From positions 169,031,871 to 169,095,870 of the forward strand of contig CM035806.1 in the NCBI GenBank assembly GCA_020466095.1: 64,000 nucleotides of DNA, given 5' to 3'. The notes under the pieces are model-generated. The model searched no databases and was not told the DNA's origin. It was given only the letters and a program-made list of their open reading frames with translations. The translations under genes and the position numbers were made by a program. This DNA comes from Chlorops oryzae. Its lineage: Eukaryota; Arthropoda; Insecta; Diptera; Chloropidae. Below, piece after piece: positions 56,718 through 64,000 of the stretch (position 1 is the stretch's first letter; every line of letters begins with the position of its first letter).

Positions 56718-56735
56718 TATTCAAATTCCGTGCAA
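56510..56735 (+). repeat. (GAATATTTT)n repeat, copy 3
   Basis: Matches 25100-25385, including GTTAATTTGACAATTCAATA, GGCATACTAAATCGAACT and the GAATATTTTGAATTTTTTAC units, and ends in a long poly-T run. Confidence 0.65.
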
Positions 56736-58559
56736 TTGTAAAGTTTATGGTATTAAAACAAGGATTCCATATTCCATGCAACATTTTTAATTGCACTTGA
56801 AAATTAGCCTTTTTAGAGGACCGAATTTAGTTCAATTTAATGTGGGAAAGCTTTCAAATGAAAGAGGTTAAAACTTCAATCGAAACTTTTTTTTTTTTTT
56901 TTTGTTACCAATTTGCCGTACAATGTAAGCGAGAAAGCATTCAAATAAGTTATGCGAAATGCTTTAAATACCATCAAAAACCATCATTCATATGGCAACA
57001 TGTTGTTGGCATGTCGCAGAATCATGAAGCCAAAGCGCTACAACATTGAGGGAGGGAGAGAAGAATGGAAAAATGAAAGAAATAAAAAGGTATTTAATTT
57101 GAGGTAAATTTTTATGTTTTAAGGGCTTCGCTCGAAAATACGAAAATACGGCTTTGGGGGATTTATAATGAGAAAATTCAGAATCGAAATGAACATTTCA
57201 ATTTGTCGTTGTCGCAATTTTGTTGTGTGGCAGTGGAAATGGGGATAAAAGAAACGATAAAAAGTTAAAACCTTCTTTATTCACATGTGCTTTGACCTTC
57301 GTGTACCGTTTTATGCGTGCCAGCTTCGGCTGCAGTAATCAATCAATATGAACGATTATTAAAGCTTCATGAGCTGACGTTCAAATCATTTTTCACAGTC
57401 TGGGAATTTTTTTTTTTTTATAAAATGGGTGGGGATGTTGTGTTTTTTATTATTTTTTTTTTTGAATAATTTTTATAAAAGATTATGAAAAATCGTTAGG
57501 TTTCTCATGAAATCACTTTTCCTGCATGTTCTCTGAAATCAACTTAAGCCATTTTTTTTTGTTTTAAGTCATGCAAAACAGTTGAAAAAGATTTTTGTTT
57601 TTATTTTCATTTGTGCTACAGGAAGAAACACGTTTTTGCAAAGCCTCCGGATAATGCGTGAGTGAATAACGTGAACGTGGATTCGATCATTTATGCGAAC
57701 ACATACACACACACAAATACAAGTAAACTTACCTATAAAATTGTGTGCATAGATCCTGAAAGAAAGTGCTAAAAGAAAATCTCGCTTGTCTCGCTGCTGC
57801 TGTGTTTTTAATGTTGCTGACTAAACAAACAAAAAACAACTAACAAAGTTTCACTAATCTTATCTATCGTCACAGAAGAAGCATAACAAGTTTTTCAACT
57901 TCTTAAAGTTTCAATGTTTTTTTTTTTTTGTTGCACTCACCACGTCATTTCATTAAAATGCAACCCTTTTGCCAGTTTACCATTTTATTCTTCTTGTTAT
58001 TCTTTCCAATGATTAAAATGATATTTTCAAGGTGTTTGGACAATTTTCCGCTTCGTTCGCAGCGAAACAAAAAGAACGAAACGAACGAGAGAAGAAGAAC
58101 GAAAAAGTTATAAAACTTTTAAGTTCCGCATACAATCAATTAAAAGCTTTAGATATTTAAACTTGCCAGAAGGCGCCACAAGACGGCATCATGGATCATT
58201 GGCCCGAGACAGATTGCAGCAAAACTGCGCACATTATTTGTTTAAGCGAATTTTGAGTGTTTTCCTTTAGATTACAATAATGAAAAAATAAAAATAAAAT
58301 AATAAATAATTTTAAAAAAATAAAATTTAAAAAATAAAAAAATTTTAAAAAAATAAAATAAAAAATTTAAAAAAAAATTTTTTTTAAATTTAAAAAAATA
58401 AAAAAATATTTTAATTTTAAAATAATTTAAATAACGAATTTAAAACAAAACAAAGCAAAGCAAGACAAAAGAAAATTTTTGAAATTTGAGCTGTTCTAAT
58501 TGAGCTGTTGCTAATTAAAGCTAAGACCGCAGTTCGACTAGGAATGAAAAACTCTATCT
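56736..58559. other. Non-coding stretch, no gene seen
   Basis: Contains homopolymer runs and an (AAATAAAATTTT)n low-complexity tract at 58270-58435. No gene recognised. Confidence 0.5.
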
Positions 58560-59045
58560 AAAAAAAAAGCTTCAGAAAATTCCTGACAGAAATTTCACGG
58601 GACATTTCTTTATGAAAACCGCCTCTTTGCCACGCCCACTTTTCTAATATTTTTAAATTCTAATCAGACGCTTAAATATACGCTCAAATTCGAAGTTTCA
58701 GGGAAATATTTCGAAAAAGTCCGATTTTGGAGCAGTTTTGAGATTTTTGTGACAGACCCTAGTACTGGAGGTACCCCTAAAAATGGTCCGATCGGGTCCA
58801 TTCTCGAACTTGTTCTTACTCATGTCGCCGTGAGAACGCATACCAAATTTTGTCAAGATAGCTCAACTCCTTCGATAAGAAAACTGTATACAAACAGACG
58901 GCCGGACATGTCTAAATCGAATCTCCTGGTGACGCTGATAATTTCTATATACATTTTGTATGGTTTATCTCGACTGGTTCTGGGTGTTACACACAGTCGC
59001 ACAAACTCAAAATACCCTCGACACAGAGTGCGTCGGGTATAAAAA
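58560..59045 (+). repeat. mini-me-like repeat, nearest copy to FMRFaR
   Basis: Contains TTTGCCACGCCCACTTTTC, CCTAGTACTGGAGGTACCCC, AGCTCAACTCCTTCGATAAG and the terminal GTCGGGTATAAAAAA. The (GTCY)n tract is reduced to AACAGACGGCCGGACA. The frame at 58749-59042 runs through this repeat and is not a gene. Confidence 0.65.
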
Positions 59046-59326
59046 ATGCATTAAGATGGATTTAGATCAGTCTGAGATCAAGAAGTTACGAAAGCCTGCT
59101 GTCATTTCAATTGGAGTGAAAAATATATCAATTTGGATTAAATATTTCAATCTTATTGATAAGATGATTATTTTTGAAAATTATATTTCTCAAGGACTAC
59201 TCAAGGATTACGCTACTTAAGGAGAATAAACAAGAGTCTCTATTTAAATCTAATGCGATAGATTTCCTCACAGATAAACAAAAAGAAAAAAAAAATCACA
59301 CATCCATACGTACGTAAGATATAATT

Positions 59327-60058
59327 GTATGTATGTTTGTAAGTATGGCTGTATGTATGTAAGTGTGGCTGTATGTATGTATGTATGTATGTATGTATGT
59401 ATGTATGTATGTATGTATGTATGTATGTATGTATGTATGTATGTATGTATGTATGTATGTATGTATGTATGTATGTATGTATGTATGTATGTATGTATGT
59501 ATGTATGTATGTATGTATGTATGTATGTATGTATGTATGTATGTATGTATGTATGTTATGTATGTATGTATGTATGTATGTATGTATGTATGTATGTATG
59601 TATGTATGTATGTATGTATGTATGTATGTATGTATGTATGTATGTATGTATGTATGTATGTATGTATGTATGTATGTATGTATGTATGTATGTATGTATG
59701 TATGTATGTATGTATGTATGTATGTATGTATGTATGTATGTATGTATGTATGTATGTATGTATGTATGTATGTATGTATGTATGTTATGTATGTTGTATG
59801 TATGTATGTATGTATGTATGTATGTATGTATGTATGTATGTATGTATGTATGTATGTATGTATGTATGTATGTATGTATGTATGTATGTATGTATGTATG
59901 TATGTATGTATGTATGTATGTATGTATGATGTATGTATGTAGTATGTTATGTATGTATGTATGTATGTATGTATGTATGTATGAATGTATGCACGTATGT
60001 ATGTATGTATGTATGTTTGTATGCATGCACGTATGTATGTATTGTATGGATGTATGTA
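59327..60058 (+). repeat. (ATGT)n microsatellite, ~730 bp, next to the FMRFaR stop
   Basis: About 180 units of ATGT with a few single-base indels (near 59555, 59786, 59792, 59928 and 59941). It ends about 35 bp before the FMRFaR stop codon on the gene's 3' side, so on the mRNA strand it would read (ACAU)n in the 3' UTR if the transcript runs through it. Open frames of repeating HTYI or MYVC are artefacts. Confidence 0.97.
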
Positions 60059-60092
60059 CATATATACATATATGTATAGTCTAGCCCAGTCT

Positions 60093-61958
60093 TTAAAATC
60101 CTGTTGTCTTTTGACCAACTTTCTTATCGATCCATTCAAAGTCCAGACCCTTATTATTATTCGATCCCATAACAATCGGTGCTGTCGATGGTCGTTGCAT
60201 ATCTCTAGCCGGATAATAGACAATTGGGCCCGGCGATGGTGCTCGACTTCGTTTGATTTTAACAACACCCGGCAATCCGGCAGCACCCGACTGCGATGAC
60301 AAGCGTACACTCTTAAGGGTATTATTATGACTGGAGCCGCCCGTTACCAAATATGCTGTTGTATTGCTCCGTTGCGTGCCATGCCTCGAAAATCGACCCG
60401 ACGAATGACGATGATTAACAGTTCCGTCACCATTATTTGAAATGCTGCTCTCATAATGAATAAGATCGGGCTGATCACGACTGAGACGTCTTTTGAAGAA
60501 TATAAGTAAAAAAATCCTTTTGAATTTCTCACCAAATATAACGTAGATAAGAAAATTGGCGCTACTATTGATCGTGACCAAAAGATTTGAAATTTTCGTC
60601 AACGAATGATCGATGAAACTATAAAATGCTTCGGAAATGTTTAAAACGAGCGCTGGCAAATTGAATAGAAAGAATACAACGACAACGCATAGCAACATTG
60701 TGGCAAGTCCGATCTCACGTTTCTCCGATCGCGATAGACGCTGTCGTTCGCGATTGGCACGCTTCACCTGGTTATAGATCAGACAATTTAGTATGGCCAA
60801 TGTAAAGAGCGGAACAATATAGTTGACAATCAGATAGCACCAATTAATATAGATATTAATGTACGTCTGATTTTGTCGCATCAAAGACGGTCGCACACAG
60901 TGCAGAAGTATATCACTATCTATCGGCTGATAGCTGACCGTAAGCACCTCCCAGAAACGAGGTAAATTATATAGGACAGCGAATACGAGGCATATGATGA
61001 AATAGATACGTGCCCGTCCATATGTACACAGAGCACGAGCGCGCAATGGATGACAAACGGCAACGTAACGTTCGAGCGTAACGGTGAATGTAACATAAAT
61101 GCTAGCTGTCTGTGATATCATCGCAACGGGGAATACAGCTGGCGATATAAACGGATAAATGTAATTGTAATAAAAGAAAAAGTAACCCGTATGCGGGTAA
61201 ACTGACGGAATGCCAAAGAGCAGCATGGACGTTAATATGAGGATAGTATCACAGCGCGCCAGACCGATCAGAAGATAATTTATGCTAGAACGCATCTGCG
61301 GACGGGAGAGTATGATCATCGAGATGACATTGCCAATGATGCCAAGGAATCCAACGATATTTAATACGACGCCGCATACCCAGAATTCGACGCGATTATT
61401 TAACGAATACGGATTGTATTCAATGCCGCAGGTCGTTGCCCAATGAGCGGTCGTATTGAATGGATACTGAAAATTCGGCAATGTCCCATTGTAGATTGTG
61501 AAATTGAAATCGGTTTGCGGTGTCGTTAGTGCGGTCGCAATACGATCGCTATACGATTGCGTTGGCTGTGTACTTGCCACCGCACTGTACTCGAGTATAC
61601 CGCCGGATATACTATCGCCGTTTGCGCTTTCCATAAACTCTTGCCAATCAATTGGGCCGCTGTCGTATTCATCCGACTCGTATTCGCTTATGGATGGCTC
61701 TGGCGGAAGTTGCGGCAATTCCTGCATATGCGAAATCGGATCCTGCTGCTGATGATAGTGTTGCTCCTGCTGCTGCTGCTGCTGTTGCTGCTGTTGCTGC
61801 TGGTGGTGTTGGTTTTGGTGGTGCTGTCGTTGTTCTTGGTGTTCACCCTTCTCCTCTGTTAGATGGTGATAAAATGGCTGCGACAGCTTTGTGTCCGCAT
61901 TATGTAGCTTACGCACGAGCTTAGGATAAATTCCATATGTCGCATTCAGCTCCAACAT
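60093..61958 (-). CDS. FMRFaR: FMRFamide receptor (neuropeptide GPCR)
   Basis: A 621-residue class A G-protein-coupled receptor in a single coding exon. Like Drosophila FMRFaR, it should sit in the plasma membrane of neurons and other targets and respond to FMRFamide-type peptides. Residues 1-190 form a long extracellular N-terminus with a Gln/His-rich tract (about 42-72) and N-glycosylation sites (NAT 5, NFT 152, NGT 157, NTT 168). Seven membrane segments lie at about 192-216, 227-249, 274-298, 316-336, 367-394, 418-441 and 455-476. The DRY box is ERY (296-298), and TM7 has NSSANFLIY in place of NPxxY. TM3 lacks the usual cysteine near its top, while C354 is present in the second extracellular loop; I recall the same for the Drosophila protein. 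The region SRDQPDLIHYESSISNNGDG of the C-tail is also conserved. The start is the first ATG after an in-frame TGA about 54 nt upstream; CAAGCCAG just before it could be a splice acceptor for a non-coding 5' exon. Confidence 0.93.
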   Translation of the reverse strand: MLELNATYGIYPKLVRKLHNADTKLSQPFYHHLTEEKGEHQEQRQHHQNQHHQQQQQQQQQQQQEQHYHQQQDPISHMQELPQLPPEPSISEYESDEYDSGPIDWQEFMESANGDSISGGILEYSAVASTQPTQSYSDRIATALTTPQTDFNFTIYNGTLPNFQYPFNTTAHWATTCGIEYNPYSLNNRVEFWVCGVVLNIVGFLGIIGNVISMIILSRPQMRSSINYLLIGLARCDTILILTSMLLFGIPSVYPHTGYFFFYYNYIYPFISPAVFPVAMISQTASIYVTFTVTLERYVAVCHPLRARALCTYGRARIYFIICLVFAVLYNLPRFWEVLTVSYQPIDSDILLHCVRPSLMRQNQTYINIYINWCYLIVNYIVPLFTLAILNCLIYNQVKRANRERQRLSRSEKREIGLATMLLCVVVVFFLFNLPALVLNISEAFYSFIDHSLTKISNLLVTINSSANFLIYVIFGEKFKRIFLLIFFKRRLSRDQPDLIHYESSISNNGDGTVNHRHSSGRFSRHGTQRSNTTAYLVTGGSSHNNTLKSVRLSSQSGAAGLPGVVKIKRSRAPSPGPIVYYPARDMQRPSTAPIVMGSNNNKGLDFEWIDKKVGQKTTGF

Positions 61959-63180
61959 CTGGCTTGATTTTGTTTTATTCTCTCCGCTGTTCGAAAGTAC
62001 TCTTTCAGATGGAATACTAACACTTCAATCGACCGAGAACCGATTTGCAATAAATCAGTTGGAAATACTGAAGCGGATTTTCACGGATTTCCCCAATGCC
62101 TCTGCGCACAGATTTCGAAAGATAGCTGTCGATGTGTTTCTCTATCAGTCTAAGTGACTGTGTGCTGCTCCACGTTTATTCGCAAACACTGGAACGAGGT
62201 GCTCGAGGTTCGAGGCGAAAGCAATACGGATGGAATTAATTCCGCAGGAAATGATGCAGAATAATTTTAATTTCCTAGTTTTTGTTTTTGTTTTGGTGTT
62301 TGTTTTGGTTTTTCTTTTCTTATTACACCACTATTTGCTTTCTATATATATTTATTTTTATTTTTATGTCTTTATTCGTTTTCTCTTAATCGTTTGCCGC
62401 CTTCTGTTTGGCGTTTCGAAACAAGTGTATGCGCGCTATCATAAGAGCACTCACAGTATTCGTTATTTTAGATGAACGTTGCGTTGACGACGTGGATTCT
62501 TTTGGCAATTGGAGAAACTGACGTAATCCAAGCGCGTTTCTCGCACACACACACACAAAATGAAACAAACAAAAAAAAAACCTCCGTCTACACAATTCGT
62601 TTCGTTCAGAACGCCCTCCAAATTTTCGCTTAAATAATTCGAAATTGCTTGCTTGCTTGCTTGCTTAACTAACTACGCAACCCGAAAAGTATGCTACGAA
62701 TCTTGTTTAACGAGCGTTGAAGTTGATGCGGCAGCTCTTATATGTCAGCTTATATGTGTCTATTTCCTCTGCTGATGCTACTAGTGCTGCTGCTGATGAT
62801 GATTCTGCTTATTCGGCTGATATCGTTTCTTTTCGCTGTACTTGGACTTGCGCTCGTACTCCTCGAATTTGTATTGCTAAATATTTTTTCTTTTTATATT
62901 TTGTAAAATTGCATTTCTTACTTTTATTCTTACTATGGTTTTTACTGTCCTCGTTAGTGTTGCTGCTGCTGGTAGTGTTGCTGCTGCTGGTGTTGCTGTT
63001 GCTGTTGCTGTTTGTATTAGTTTTCTTGGTTTTGTTGCTGTTGTTGCTGTTACTTTTCATTTTGCATCTGATGCGCTCAAGTGCACTAAGCAAGTAATGC
63101 AATCGGGAAGTGTTGGTGGCATTACGAGCGTGCGATTGAAGAAATAAGAGAGCAAGAGCGACAGCAAACGAATAGATAGA
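61959..63180 (-). other. Upstream region of FMRFaR with triplet repeats
   Basis: The 5' side of the gene. It holds (GCTT)n near 62648-62666 and (GCTGTT)n/(CTG)n tracts at 62953-63050. Leucine-rich or Ser/Asn-rich open frames here follow from the triplet repeats. 5' UTR exons or a promoter may lie here but no TATA box or splice donor could be assigned with confidence. Confidence 0.4.
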
Positions 63181-64000
63181 GTGGGGATGATCCTTTGAGC
63201 AATAATCGATGCACGTAATTTGAATGTTGAATGTTTTATGCTTATTACTTTTTTACTTTCACTTTCCTCTGAGACCCTCTGAGTTGCCGTGGTAATTTCT
63301 TTTTTTTTAGATTACTTTCGCAAATAACTCATTGAAGTTAAAAGAGCCAGTGCGATAAGCAGAAACTAAAAGAAAACAACAACAAGAAAATTCAAATGCG
63401 AACTCGTATAGCATCTCAAAGTGGGGGAGCTCATTCGAGTGCAGTCACAGAAGCGCGGGACCGTGAATTTTCCCGAGTCATATCCGAAGAGAATTAGGCT
63501 TGAATGTAAATTGCTCCGGTGTTTGCCCAGCCGTACTACATGCACTTCCACTTCAACTTGCACTTGCACTTTTGCTTCTATTTCTATTTCTATGCTAATC
63601 CCCAATACAATGTTGGCACGTTGGCACTTTTTGTGTATAGCAGTGGGTATACTGGTGACGGTGCTCCTCCTATGTTTCGCCGATATGAAGTCCTCGCTGT
63701 CTTTGGTTAACCTTTTTGCTCGGGCATAAACCACATTTGCTTTCTTACATTGCGGCTCTGAAGTATTTCCGACTAAGCTTCACGTACTCTCAATCTCAAT
63801 GTGTTCAGAGTTACATACTTATATCCTTGCACTTCTATGTCGGCTTATACGCCATGCGCCACGTAAGTTGTTCGTTTCAGTGCATTGGGTGTCGGTGCAA
63901 AAGAAATTTATTGCCTGCAATGACACAAAGAAACAAAGACAGTTAGAGGGGGTTGAAAAGAATGAAAAAAAAGGGAAAAAAAACGTTCATTTTACTTAAT
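63181..64000. other. Non-coding stretch, no gene seen
   Basis: Contains CACTTCCACTTCAACTTGCA-type repeats near 63543-63580. No gene recognised up to the window end. Confidence 0.4.

Noticed and set aside
59240..60310. Long HTYI and MYVC repeat frames over the (ATGT)n array
   Set aside because: A tetranucleotide repeat lacks stops in these frames; the non-repeat ends overlap FMRFaR antisense or flanking DNA.
62717..63147. Leucine/valine-rich and Ser/Asn-rich frames upstream of FMRFaR
   Set aside because: They arise from CTG/GTT triplet repeats and have no domain.

Overview
This window looks like euchromatic but repeat-laden DNA of a higher fly (Diptera, Cyclorrhapha; a tephritid-like acalyptrate fits best). 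The evidence is a complete, intronless coding exon for the FMRFamide receptor FMRFaR (60093-61958, minus strand), closely matching the Drosophila protein as I remember it, plus mini-me-type repeats with (GTCY)n tracts, mellifera-type mariner copies, an R1-clade non-LTR retrotransposon and an AT-rich background. I found no other host protein-coding exon. About 60 kb lies downstream (3') of FMRFaR and is intergenic DNA or an intron of a gene whose exons are outside the window.

Layout. 1-542: 3' end of a mariner inserted in a Tc1-like MITE. 545-6960: non-coding DNA with a mini-me-like repeat. 7018-15888: a nested block in which MITE-like ends enclose a (TTATG)n satellite, itself split by a ~5.3 kb R1-clade retrotransposon with two decayed ORFs. 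15.9-38.7 kb: non-coding DNA peppered with short terminal-inverted-repeat (TIR) elements. 39.3-40.7 kb: a broken mariner gene with anomalous flanks. 40.8-46.4 kb: foldback elements, a nested piggyBac-like MITE and a Transib-like element whose ends read CACAGTG. 47.6-48.0 kb: a non-LTR RT scrap with a clear target-site duplication. 49.5-50.3 kb: a ~125 bp tandem array. 54.5-56.2 kb: two more MITEs. 59.3-60.06 kb: a ~730 bp (ATGT)n array almost touching the FMRFaR stop codon. 60.1-62.0 kb: FMRFaR. 62-64 kb: its upstream region, with triplet repeats.

Three patterns stand out. First, many of the TIR elements carry a short word of their own (GTAATGC, ATGTCA, TTGAC, GGACT, AAAACG, AACTTTT, AACTGT and others), repeated many times in both orientations through the element and different in each; six of them share CCCWGC-type termini with apparent 2-bp target duplications that are not limited to TA. 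Second, degenerate tRNA-like (pol III A/B-box) modules sit inside several unrelated TIR elements. Third, the R1-clade element lies within a (TTATG)n satellite, a target I do not recognise among described R1-clade specificities. All boundaries were read by eye; no database search was run.
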